Shown: piece by piece, positions 27,458 through 35,391 of the stretch | Position numbering within the stretch: position 1 is the first letter of the stretch | Layout: every line of letters begins with the position of its first letter | Assembly (NCBI RefSeq): GCF_016755875.1 | Contig: NZ_BNED01000005.1 | Coordinates: 7,391,501 to 7,455,500 of the forward strand | DNA: 64,000 nucleotides | Source: Streptomyces spororaveus | GTDB lineage: Bacteria > Actinomycetota > Actinomycetes > Streptomycetales > Streptomycetaceae | Reading direction: 5' to 3' | Position numbers and translations under genes: made by a program | The notes under the pieces: model-generated | Databases searched by the model: none | What the model was told of the DNA's origin: nothing | Seen by the model: only the letters and a program-made list of their open reading frames with translations

Positions 27458-28158
27458 GACGGTACGTCAACTCCTCGCTCGCGGGGCCGTGGGGTGAGTT
27501 CGCGGGCCGCCACCCAGTCCAGCAGCGGGCGCACCAGCCGCCAGGTCTCCCGTACCAGCTCTCCGGCGCGTGCCGTGTGCAGCCCGGCGTCCGGGCCGAA
27601 GCGGCGCCCTGCGTCGATCTTGCGGTGGCGCAGCAGCCCCAGCCGCGGATGGTCCGCCGGGACCCCCCGCGGCCGGGACCTGAGCCGGTCGCCGCCCAGG
27701 ACGAACCCCTGGCCCTCCAGCCGGCCCGCGATCGCGGCCAGTTCCGCGCCGCCGTCCTCCTCCTCGACGGCGGCGCGGTACCGGGCGACCTCGGCCCCGG
27801 CACAGGGGTACCAGCGGCCGGAGGCGTACAGGCCGTGCCGGTCCAGGTGCACCCAGAAGCCCAGGCAGGGCAGCAGATCCAGGTAGGCGCCCTGGTAGGT
27901 CTTGTACGGGGACTTGTCGTGGGACATCCGGGTGTCCCGGACCGGGCCGAGCACCGTCACCGCGCCCGGTCCGGTCGACTCCCCGAAGGCCGACTCCTTG
28001 AACCACGCGCTCAGTTCAGCGGCCAGCTCGTCCATCGGCGCACGTACGTCACGCTCGTACCGCTCGCGGTGGCGCAGCCGCCACGCGTCCTTGCCGTTGT
28101 CGTCCGCGAGGTCCTCGTACAGGCGCAGTGCCGAGGGCGGGAAGCCGCTGAAGGTCAC
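27454..28158 (-). CDS. DUF2461 / TIGR02453 family protein
   Basis: 234 residues of a conserved bacterial family with no established function. Typical blocks are FSGFPPSALRLYEDLADDN at the N-terminus, RMSHDKSPYKTYQGAYL near 80, and GLYASGRWYPCAG near 110. No catalytic motif can be named. GTG start inside the SHMT stop (GTGA) and stop inside the aldolase start (ATGA) lock it translationally between two PLP enzymes of the cluster, so it is expressed with them. Whether it contributes to biosynthesis is unknown. Confidence 0.8.
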   Translation of the reverse strand: MTFSGFPPSALRLYEDLADDNGKDAWRLRHRERYERDVRAPMDELAAELSAWFKESAFGESTGPGAVTVLGPVRDTRMSHDKSPYKTYQGAYLDLLPCLGFWVHLDRHGLYASGRWYPCAGAEVARYRAAVEEEDGGAELAAIAGRLEGQGFVLGGDRLRSRPRGVPADHPRLGLLRHRKIDAGRRFGPDAGLHTARAGELVRETWRLVRPLLDWVAARELTPRPRERGVDVPS

Positions 28159-29543
28159 GGCAGATACCCCGGCAGAGGATGGGCGGCGCACAGCTCGGAC
28201 ACCCGGGTTCGCACCCGGTCGCGCAGCGCGTCCGGCAGAACACCGCCCCGCTCGCGCAGCGCCGTGAGGACGTCCGCGACCAGGTCGGCGCACTCGGCGG
28301 CCACCGCGTGGTCCATCCCGCGCGCGGCCAGCGTGTTGGTGCCGAGCCGCAGCCCGCCGGTCACCCGGACCGGGGTGGTGTCACCGGGGACCCGGTTGCG
28401 GTTGACGACGATCCCGCAGGACTCCAGGGCCTGCTCGGCGACGTCCCCCGTGACGCCGGTGCCCCGCAGGTCCAGCAGCACCATATGGGTGTCCGTACCC
28501 CCGGTGACCAGCCGGAACCCACGGTCCGAGAGGCGTCCGGCGATCGCCTGCGCTCCGTCGGCGAGCCGCTTGGCGAGCTCCGCGAAGTCGGGGCTCGCCA
28601 CGAAGTCCAAGGCGCGCGCCTTGGCCGCCACCGACGCCAGGTCGGGCGTCCCCTGGGTGAAGGGGAAGACGGCGCGGCGCAGGGTGGCGGCCATGGTGCC
28701 GCGCTCCGGTCCGGCCTTGCGGGCCTCCCGGCCGAGCAGGATCAGCCCGCCGCGCGGGCCGTACAGCTGCTTGTAGGTGCTGGTGGTGGTCACATGGGCG
28801 TGGTCGACCGGGCTCTGGTGGAGGCCGGCCGCGACCAGTCCCGCGATGTGCGAGATGTCGGCCAGGAGATAGGCGTTGGCCTCGTCCGCGATCTCCCGGA
28901 AGCGGGCGAAGTCGATGCTGCGCGGGTACGCGCTCGCCCCGCAGACGATCAGCTTCGGCCGGTGCTCCAGGGCCAGTTCACGGATCTGCTCGTAGTCGAG
29001 CAGCCCGTCCGGGGTCACCCGGTAGCCGTGGGCGCGGTAGTGGCGGCCGGTCACCGAGGCGGGGGAGCCGTGGGTGAGGTGGCCGCCGCAGTCCAGGTCC
29101 AGCCCGAGCAGGGAGTCACCCGGGTTCAGCAGCGCCGTGATCACGGCGAGGTTGGCGGAGGAGCCGGAGTGCGGCTGCACGATCGCGTCCTCGGCCCCGA
29201 ACGCCGCGCACGCCCGGTCGATCGCGAGCCGCTCGATCTCGTCGGCGACCCCGCAGCCGGCGTGGTAGCGGTTCCCGGGGAACCCCTCGGCGGTCAGGTT
29301 GCCGAGCGCGCTGCCCCCGCAGGCCAGGACGGAGGGGTCGGCGACGCTGGACGCCGCGACCATCATCAGGGTGTCGCGCTGGCGCGCCGACTCCCGGGCC
29401 AGCAGCGTGTACAGCTCGCCGTCGCGCTCTCTGAGCCGTGTCGCGGCGTGCCCGGCGAAATCGACCAGGTCGGGAGCGGGCCCGGGGCCGGGTGCCGCGG
29501 GCAGCTCCGGCCCGGTGACGGGCGCGGGCAGGGTGAGACTCAT
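28155..29543 (-). CDS. SHMT homologue, possible alpha-methylserine hydroxymethyltransferase
   Basis: 462 residues, about 40 longer than housekeeping serine hydroxymethyltransferases. The PLP Lys258 sits in VTTTSTYKQLYGPRGG. In ordinary SHMT this is TTTTHKTLRGPRGG, so the His before the Lys is Tyr and the next block is altered. Other SHMT blocks are kept: GNRYHAGC, VQPHSGSSANLAV, LLADISHIAGLVAAG, FPFTQGTP. The change and the cluster setting suggest a specialised enzyme moving a hydroxymethyl group onto an amino acid other than glycine. As recalled, FmoH of the JBIR-34/-35 cluster is such a homologue, interconverting D-alanine and alpha-methyl-L-serine. It lies 46 bp after Cy-A-T, the module that would use that amino acid. 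Confidence 0.87.
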   Translation of the reverse strand: MSLTLPAPVTGPELPAAPGPGPAPDLVDFAGHAATRLRERDGELYTLLARESARQRDTLMMVAASSVADPSVLACGGSALGNLTAEGFPGNRYHAGCGVADEIERLAIDRACAAFGAEDAIVQPHSGSSANLAVITALLNPGDSLLGLDLDCGGHLTHGSPASVTGRHYRAHGYRVTPDGLLDYEQIRELALEHRPKLIVCGASAYPRSIDFARFREIADEANAYLLADISHIAGLVAAGLHQSPVDHAHVTTTSTYKQLYGPRGGLILLGREARKAGPERGTMAATLRRAVFPFTQGTPDLASVAAKARALDFVASPDFAELAKRLADGAQAIAGRLSDRGFRLVTGGTDTHMVLLDLRGTGVTGDVAEQALESCGIVVNRNRVPGDTTPVRVTGGLRLGTNTLAARGMDHAVAAECADLVADVLTALRERGGVLPDALRDRVRTRVSELCAAHPLPGYLP

Positions 29544-29589
29544 GACTGTCCCCTCTCGGAATGGTCCGTGATGACCGTGCTGGGCCGGC

Positions 29590-32500
29590 CTAGGCCGACG
29601 CGCCGGGCTCGTCCGCCTCCAGCTCGCCGAAGGCCTCCGCGGCGGCGACCGCCTCCGCCCCGTGCTGCCCGTCCGCGGCGATCTTCTCGGCGAGCTCGGA
29701 GACCACCGGGTTCTGGAACACGGTCTTCACCGGAACCGGCACTCCCAGCAGCTCCTTGAGGAGGCCGGCCAGCCGGGTACCGCTGAGCGAATCGCCGCCG
29801 AGGCTGAAGAAGTTGTCGCCGGGCGCCACCCCGTCCAGGCCGAGGATGTCGGCGACGGCCGCGCACAGCACGAGCTCCAGCGCGCTGCCCGGCCCGTCCC
29901 CGGCGTCCCGTACGGCCGCCTCGTCGGCGGACTGCTGCCGCCCGGCGGAGGAGGCCAGCAGCAGCCGGTCCACCTTGCCGTTGCGGGTCAGCGGCAGCTC
30001 CGGCAGCACGGTGAGCGCGGCCGGCACCATGGAGCCGGGGAGCTGTGCGGCGAGGCGTTCCAGCACCGGCCCGGCCGCGTCCTCGTCGGCCACGACGAAG
30101 GCGTGCAGCCGCCGCACCCCGTGGGCGCTGGCCGGGGCCACCACCACGGCCGCCTCGACCGCGGCGTCCTGGCGCAGCACGGCCTCGATCTCGCCGAGCT
30201 CGATCCGGTGGCCCTGGATCTTCACCTGGAAGTCGTCCCGGCCCAGGATCTCGATGCTGCCGTCCGGCAGGTACCGGCCCAGGTCCCCGGTGAGATAGGC
30301 GCGTTCGCCGCTCTCCGGCAGGTGCACGAAGCGGTTCGCGGTGCGCTCCGCGTCGTTCCAGTAGCCGAGCGCGAGCCCGACGTCGCTGGCCACGGCCATC
30401 TCGCCGACCACGCCGAGCGGACGCTCGTAGGCGGCCGCGTCGACGATGTAGTAGCGCTGGTTGGTGATCGGTTTGCCGTACGGGATGCTCGTCCAGGCCG
30501 GATCGACCTCGCCGATCGGCTGGAACAGCGACCAGCAGATCGTCTCGGTCGGACCGCCCGAACCCACCACCTGGATCCGGGGGCTCTGCGCCCGCAGCCG
30601 GTCCGGCAGCGTCAGCGGGATCCAGTCGCCCGAGAGCACGGACAGCCGCAGGGACTCCAGGGGTCGGCTGCCGCCGCGCCGCTCGCGGACCTCGGCCTCG
30701 CCGACGAGCAGTTCCATCAGGACGGGTACGGAGTTCCACAGGGTGACCCGCTCCGCCTGCACCAGATCGGCCCAGACATCGGGCTCGGCGTGCTCGAACG
30801 GCGGCGGCAGCACCACGGTCCCGCCCTGGGTCAGCACCCCGAACACGTCGTAGACCGAGGCGTCGAAGTGCAGCCCGGAGATGGCCAGCAGCCGGTCCCG
30901 CGCACCGACCTCGAAGCGCTCGGCGACATCACGGATCAGGTTGACCACACCGATGTGGTCGACCATCACGCCCTTGGGCTCACCCGTCGAGCCCGAGGTG
31001 AAGATCGTGTACGCGAGGTCCGCCGGGGTCTGCGCCGTGTCGGGACGGGTGTCCGTGCCCGACTCGAAGTCCTTGTCCACCCGGTAGCGGCGGGCCGTGG
31101 GGGGCCAGCTGATCCGGGATTCCAGCCAGGACTGGGTGAGGATCCGGTCGGCCTTGGCCTCGGCGAGCAGGCGGCGCAGCCGCTCCGGCGGCACGGACGG
31201 GTCCAGCGGCAGGTAGGCGGCGCCGGCGGCGAGGATCCCGTACACCGCGGCGTACTGCTCCCAGCCCTTCTCCATCACGACGGCGACCAGCTCGCCCGGG
31301 GCCACCCCGTGGTCCCGCAGCGTGTGCCCGATCCGCCAGGCGTACGAGGCCAGTTCGCCGTAGCTCAGCCGCCGTCCGGCGGCGTCCACCACGGCCTCGG
31401 CCTCGGGAGTGCGCTCCGCCTGCCGGGCGAACAGCTCGTGCAGGGTGGTGTACGGGATCTGCCCGGCGGTGTCGTTGACCCGGCGGCGCAGCGTCCGCTC
31501 GGCCGGCGGGATCAGGTCGAAGCGCGCGGTGTGCAGGCTGTCCGGGTCGTCGGTGAGCCGGGTCAAGAGGTCCACGTACACGCCGAAGGCGGCGTCGACG
31601 AAGCCGGGCGCGAACGCCCCGTCGACGAAGTCCCAGATGACCCGCAGCTCACCGGCCAGCTCGCGCAGCTGTACGTCGAGCGAGACCTGCGGGGTCTGCG
31701 AGATCGAGTACACCTCCCGGCCCAGGTCCGTGACGGGCCGGCGCACCGGATAGTCGAGCAGGCTGGTCACGACCACCGGCATGCCGGCCTGCGCGCCCAC
31801 CCCGTGCAGCCGGGTCAGCTCGCGCAGCACCCGGACACCGTTGAAGGCACCGTGCTCCGCGTCGCGGGCGAGCTGGTCGCGCAGGGCGTGCGCCCGGTCC
31901 AGGAAGGTCGCGCCCGAACCGTCGGCGGCGAGCATCACGGCGTTGGTGAAGTCACCGAGCACGCCGGTGATGTCCGGGTGCACCGCCGGGCGCTGGAAGA
32001 CCGGGTAGTTGATGGTGAAGTCGGACTCCTCCGCCCAGCACCGGACCACCTCGGCGAAGGCCGCGGTGAGCAGGACCGACGGCGTCAGACCCGCCTCGTG
32101 CGCGCGTGCCGAGAAGCGCTGCCAGTCCGCGGGGGAGAGGCGGTGCTCGCGCCGGTCGAAGCGCACCTCGCGCCCGGTGCCCGCGGAGCCGCCCGTGGGC
32201 AGCGAGGGGGCCGGCGGGAGGGTGGGCACCCGCTCCAGCCAGTAGTCGCGGGCGGTGCGGAAGGCCTCGGTGTGCGGCAGGGCGTCGGCGCGCCAGCGGG
32301 CGTACTCGGCGAAGCCGATACCGGGCTCCGGGAGTTCGGCGTCCGGGTCCTCGTACAGGTCGACCAGCTCGGGGAAGAGCACCTGGAAGGCGCTGGAGGC
32401 GTCCAGCACCTGCAGGTCGATCCCGAGGTGAACCCGGCTCAGGTTCCCCGGACCGCCCAGCCGGATGATCCGCAGGTCGAACAGCGGCCAGCTGCCCACC

Positions 32501-32859
32501 GGGAAGACCACGTGGCTCATCTCGTCGCGCAGCTCGGCGAGCCGTTCCCGGGAGGCCTCGGCGGACAGCTCGCTCAGGTCCACGACCGGTATGCCGAAGG
32601 GCAGCGGGTCGGCCGGCACCCACTGGGTGCCGTCCGTGCGGCCGATGGCGCGGAGCATGTCGTGACGGGCGACCACCTTGCGCCAGGCGGCGGCGAACCG
32701 CTCGGCGTCGAGGTCCGCGCGCTCCCATTCGAAGTATCCGTAGCAGCCGATTCCGCCGAGCTCGACTGCTTCACCTCGCCCGATCATCAGTGCCTGCTGC
32801 GTCTCTGTCATCGGGAAGGACGCGGCACTGTCCGCGCGAGCGGGCAGGAGCTCGGTCAT
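29590..32859 (-). CDS. NRPS Cy-A-T heterocyclization module
   Basis: 1089 residues: heterocyclization (about 12-450), adenylation (about 470-970) and carrier (about 1000-1060, FFSLGGDSLSG). The Cy motif DxxxxDxxS is intact (Asp148, Asp153, Ser156). The A domain is of the SGDWIP type seen with Cys/Ser-activating Cy modules ([34 protein letters not shown]10 Lys in RNGKVDR). By hand alignment its pocket reads D-A-Y-N-V-S-S-C-W-K, close to but different from the cysteine code D-L-Y-N-L-S-L-I-W-K, fitting a serine analogue such as alpha-methylserine supplied by the adjacent SHMT homologue. The expected product is an oxazoline. In layout it corresponds to FmoA3 as recalled. It starts the minus-strand operon, with GGAG before the ATG. 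Confidence 0.92.
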   Translation of the reverse strand: MTELLPARADSAASFPMTETQQALMIGRGEAVELGGIGCYGYFEWERADLDAERFAAAWRKVVARHDMLRAIGRTDGTQWVPADPLPFGIPVVDLSELSAEASRERLAELRDEMSHVVFPVGSWPLFDLRIIRLGGPGNLSRVHLGIDLQVLDASSAFQVLFPELVDLYEDPDAELPEPGIGFAEYARWRADALPHTEAFRTARDYWLERVPTLPPAPSLPTGGSAGTGREVRFDRREHRLSPADWQRFSARAHEAGLTPSVLLTAAFAEVVRCWAEESDFTINYPVFQRPAVHPDITGVLGDFTNAVMLAADGSGATFLDRAHALRDQLARDAEHGAFNGVRVLRELTRLHGVGAQAGMPVVVTSLLDYPVRRPVTDLGREVYSISQTPQVSLDVQLRELAGELRVIWDFVDGAFAPGFVDAAFGVYVDLLTRLTDDPDSLHTARFDLIPPAERTLRRRVNDTAGQIPYTTLHELFARQAERTPEAEAVVDAAGRRLSYGELASYAWRIGHTLRDHGVAPGELVAVVMEKGWEQYAAVYGILAAGAAYLPLDPSVPPERLRRLLAEAKADRILTQSWLESRISWPPTARRYRVDKDFESGTDTRPDTAQTPADLAYTIFTSGSTGEPKGVMVDHIGVVNLIRDVAERFEVGARDRLLAISGLHFDASVYDVFGVLTQGGTVVLPPPFEHAEPDVWADLVQAERVTLWNSVPVLMELLVGEAEVRERRGGSRPLESLRLSVLSGDWIPLTLPDRLRAQSPRIQVVGSGGPTETICWSLFQPIGEVDPAWTSIPYGKPITNQRYYIVDAAAYERPLGVVGEMAVASDVGLALGYWNDAERTANRFVHLPESGERAYLTGDLGRYLPDGSIEILGRDDFQVKIQGHRIELGEIEAVLRQDAAVEAAVVVAPASAHGVRRLHAFVVADEDAAGPVLERLAAQLPGSMVPAALTVLPELPLTRNGKVDRLLLASSAGRQQSADEAAVRDAGDGPGSALELVLCAAVADILGLDGVAPGDNFFSLGGDSLSGTRLAGLLKELLGVPVPVKTVFQNPVVSELAEKIAADGQHGAEAVAAAEAFGELEADEPGASA

Positions 32860-32955
32860 GGTCCAACTCCATTCGGTGTCACGGGCCGTTGGCCGTGGGC
32901 TGGTGCGTGGCGGGGTCGTACGGGCCGGAGCGCCCTGCTGCGGGGCAGGCCGAGG

Positions 32956-34830
32956 CTAGGGGCGGTGAGTTAGCCGCCGGTTATGTTCCGTCCGGGCGGC
33001 GGGCTTGCGGTCGGGCGGGGCCGCCTCGCCCAGGGAGAGTGCGAAGAGCCGTACGAGCGGGTGGAACAGGTAGCAGGGCTGGCCCCACTCGTCCGCGCCA
33101 CTGACCTCCAGCAGGGCCGCATCGGCGAGCGCCTCCAGCAGCCGCTCGGCCTCGGTCTCGGGCAGGCTCAGCGACATCGCCGCGTCCGCGGCCGGGAACG
33201 GCTGCGGCCCCAGAGCGGCCAGCGCCGGGAACACCGCCCGCACCTCGGGGTCCAGCGCCCGCCACGACGGCAGCAGCGAGCCGTGCACGTCCAGATCGCC
33301 CGAGTGCAGTTCCCGCAGCCGGGTCAGGGGATCCGCCAGCCTGCGGGCCAGCCGGTCCGGGGTGGAGTGCGGCCGGGCGGCGATCCGGGTCCCCGCGATC
33401 CGCAGGGCCAGCGGCAGACCGGCGCAGTGCTCGACGATCGCGGACGCCGCACCGGGTGCCGAGGCGACCCGGGCGGGGCCGGCCGCGGCCGAGAGCAGCT
33501 CCAGCGAGTCCCCGGGCGCGAGGGGAGCCAGGGCCACCGTGTGCGCCCCGGCCACGGTGGGCAGGGCCGTCCGCCCGGTGACCAGGACCGCGGGCTCCGG
33601 GGTGTTGGGCAGCAGCGGCCCCAGCTGGGCGGCCCCGGAGGCGTTGTCCAGCACGATCAGCAGCTGCCTGCCCCGGATCCGCTCCCGGTAGAGGCGGACC
33701 AGCTGGTCCTGGTCCTCGGTGGCCGGCACGTCGTCCATCGGGCCCAGCGCGCGCAGCAGCCCGCGCAGCACCCGGGTGGGGTGCCGGGGCGTACCGTCGG
33801 GCGCGCGCAGGTCGGCGTACAACTGCCCGTCGGGGAAGTGCCGCTGGCAGCGGTGGGCCGCGTGGACGGCCAGAGCGGTCTTGCCGAGCCCGGCCATACC
33901 GGTGACCAGGACCCGGCGGGGCCGCCCGGAGCCCTGCGCGTCGGGGGCCAGCGCCCGGCACAGCAGCTCCAGTTCGGGCTCCCGGCCGGTGAAGTCGACG
34001 GTGTCGGGGGGCAGCATGGCCGGGGCGCCGTCGGGCCGGCCGGCCGCGTCCCGCCGGGTGCCGCCGCCGAGGACGGCGGGAGCGGAGCGCGGCTGCCGGT
34101 CCAGCGTGCCCTCCAGCAGCGCCCGGTAGGTGGCCTGGAGCTCCTCGCCGGGATTCACGCCCAGCTCGTCGGCGAGCACCGCGCGGCCGTGATGGTAGAG
34201 GTGGATGGCGTCGGCCTGCCGGCCCGACCGACACAGGGCGGTCATCAGCTGGCACCGGATGCGTTCCCGCAGCGGGAACTCGGCGACCAGGCCGGTGAGC
34301 TCACCGGTGATCTGCTCGTGCCGGCCCAGCGCGAGGTCGGCCGCGATGCGGTGCTCCAGCGTGACCGCCCGGGCCTCGGTGAGCCGCGGCGCCTCGGCGT
34401 CGGCCAGGTACTCCGTGGCGTTGGCGAAGGGCATCCCGTTCCACTGGGCCAGGGCGCCGCGCAGCAGCTCACCGGCCTTGTCGAAGTCCTCGGCGATCAG
34501 CGCCTCGCGGCCCCCGAGTGCCAGCTTCTCGAATTCACTCAGGTCAAGAGTCGCATTACCGATGCTCATGGCATATCCGGGCGGCCGGCGATCGATCAGA
34601 ACGTCCTCGCCGAGAATCTTGCGCAAGCGGGAAACATAGGTGTAAAGCTGTGCGCTGACGGTGGCCGGCGGAGCCCAGCCCCACAGCAGCCGGCACAGCC
34701 GTTCGTCGGAGATCACCTCTTCACGGGCCACGAGGAGCGCCGCGAGCACGGTGTGCAGCTTCGCCCCGGAGAACGCGACCCGGCGGCCGTCCCGCCGTAC
34801 CTCGACTGGCCCGAGCACTCGGAATTCCAT
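32956..34830 (-). CDS. AfsR-type SARP regulator (wHTH-BTAD-NB-ARC)
   Basis: About 624 residues. OmpR-like DNA-binding domain at the N-terminus (MEFRVLGPVEVRRDG, then SDERLCRLLWG), BTAD domain (about 95-245), and an NB-ARC ATPase (Walker A GMAGLGKTAL near 310, LLIVLDNASG, GLPLALRIAG). It lacks a long TPR tail. ATG at 34830 is preferred because MEFRVLGPVEV is the usual SARP start and GGGGCGG precedes it; an in-frame ATG at 34842 adds four residues. It is divergent from a small exported peptide gene and directly upstream of, and co-oriented with, the Cy-A-T operon (96 bp gap). It probably regulates the cluster. Ligand and DNA site are unknown. Confidence 0.88.
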   Translation of the reverse strand: MEFRVLGPVEVRRDGRRVAFSGAKLHTVLAALLVAREEVISDERLCRLLWGWAPPATVSAQLYTYVSRLRKILGEDVLIDRRPPGYAMSIGNATLDLSEFEKLALGGREALIAEDFDKAGELLRGALAQWNGMPFANATEYLADAEAPRLTEARAVTLEHRIAADLALGRHEQITGELTGLVAEFPLRERIRCQLMTALCRSGRQADAIHLYHHGRAVLADELGVNPGEELQATYRALLEGTLDRQPRSAPAVLGGGTRRDAAGRPDGAPAMLPPDTVDFTGREPELELLCRALAPDAQGSGRPRRVLVTGMAGLGKTALAVHAAHRCQRHFPDGQLYADLRAPDGTPRHPTRVLRGLLRALGPMDDVPATEDQDQLVRLYRERIRGRQLLIVLDNASGAAQLGPLLPNTPEPAVLVTGRTALPTVAGAHTVALAPLAPGDSLELLSAAAGPARVASAPGAASAIVEHCAGLPLALRIAGTRIAARPHSTPDRLARRLADPLTRLRELHSGDLDVHGSLLPSWRALDPEVRAVFPALAALGPQPFPAADAAMSLSLPETEAERLLEALADAALLEVSGADEWGQPCYLFHPLVRLFALSLGEAAPPDRKPAARTEHNRRLTHRP

Positions 34831-34908
34831 GTACCGCCCCATCCGTGATTCATGGAGAAGAATCTCTGAACGAAGCTAGTGGAGCGCGTTGTCTCCTCGA
34901 TATCGTGG

Positions 34909-34940
34909 CGATTTCGAGGGCGGACCGGGTCACGAAATCG
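34909..34940. promoter_or_regulatory. Inverted repeat in the SARP/peptide divergent promoter
   Basis: CGATTTCG and CGAAATCG form perfect 8-bp half-sites separated by 16 bp, in the roughly 200-bp region between an AfsR-type SARP and the exported peptide gene. The symmetry and position suggest an operator for a dimeric regulator. The region is less GC-rich than its surroundings. Confidence 0.35.
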
Positions 34941-35030
34941 ATGGAACACGGAAGGAAAAGGAGGCGTCCCTACTGTTCCATTCGTGCCGCAGCGAGCGGC
35001 AGTGATGCTCCACCGAGAGGGGATTCCCAG

Positions 35031-35252
35031 ATGCGCAGCACGCGGACGGCGAAGACGGCGAACACCACGGCGGCGGCCTGCCTGGTCGTTCTCGCGGGGG
35101 TGTTCGCCGGCACGGGGGGAGCGGCGGCGGTCCTGGCGGACACGCGGACCACCACGCAGGCGGACGACGACATGCCCTGGGGCATCGTCAAGCCGCTGGA
35201 CCCGCCGCGCGACGGCTCCGCCGGCAAGCACGGCGACATGCCCTGGGGCTGA
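35031..35252 (+). CDS. Small exported peptide with two DMPWG motifs
   Basis: 73 residues. A basic N-terminus, a hydrophobic stretch (ACLVVLAGVFAGTGGAAAVLA, about 16-36) and a plausible cleavage after Ala36 predict a secreted mature peptide of 37 residues. That peptide holds DMPWG twice, at 47-51 and as the last five residues (69-73), joined by a Pro/Asp/Lys/Gly-rich linker. GAGAGGGG lies upstream of the ATG. It is divergent from one AfsR-type SARP and convergent with another that has a TPR-like C-terminus. No RiPP-modifying enzyme is adjacent. The family was not recognised. A secreted signal sensed by one of the SARPs is one hypothesis; a simple exported structural or antimicrobial peptide is another. 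Confidence 0.7.
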   Translation: MRSTRTAKTANTTAAACLVVLAGVFAGTGGAAAVLADTRTTTQADDDMPWGIVKPLDPPRDGSAGKHGDMPWG

Positions 35253-35280
35253 CCCGCCCCCGCCCGTTCCCGCCGGGTCA
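35250..35280 (+). terminator. Weak hairpin at the end of the peptide gene
   Basis: TGACCCG, which includes the stop codon, can pair with CGGGTCA over a 17-base C-rich loop. The stem is short (7 bp), so termination efficiency is doubtful. The remaining bases up to the convergent SARP stop at 35392 show no gene that could be supported. Confidence 0.3.
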
Positions 35281-35391
35281 CTCGCGGATGCCATGTCGAC
35301 CAGGCCGTGCCGCAGTCCGCGGAAGATCTGGTTGCGCCGGTACGGCGGCGGGTCCTCGACGAGCGGGGGTCTCGGCCTGCTCCGGCACCCG

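Noticed and set aside
35253..35391. Possible remnant coding sequence on the minus strand between the peptide and the large SARP (reads PPPYRRNQIFRGLRHGL)
   Set aside because: Too short, no start with a ribosome site and no family recognised; it could be chance.
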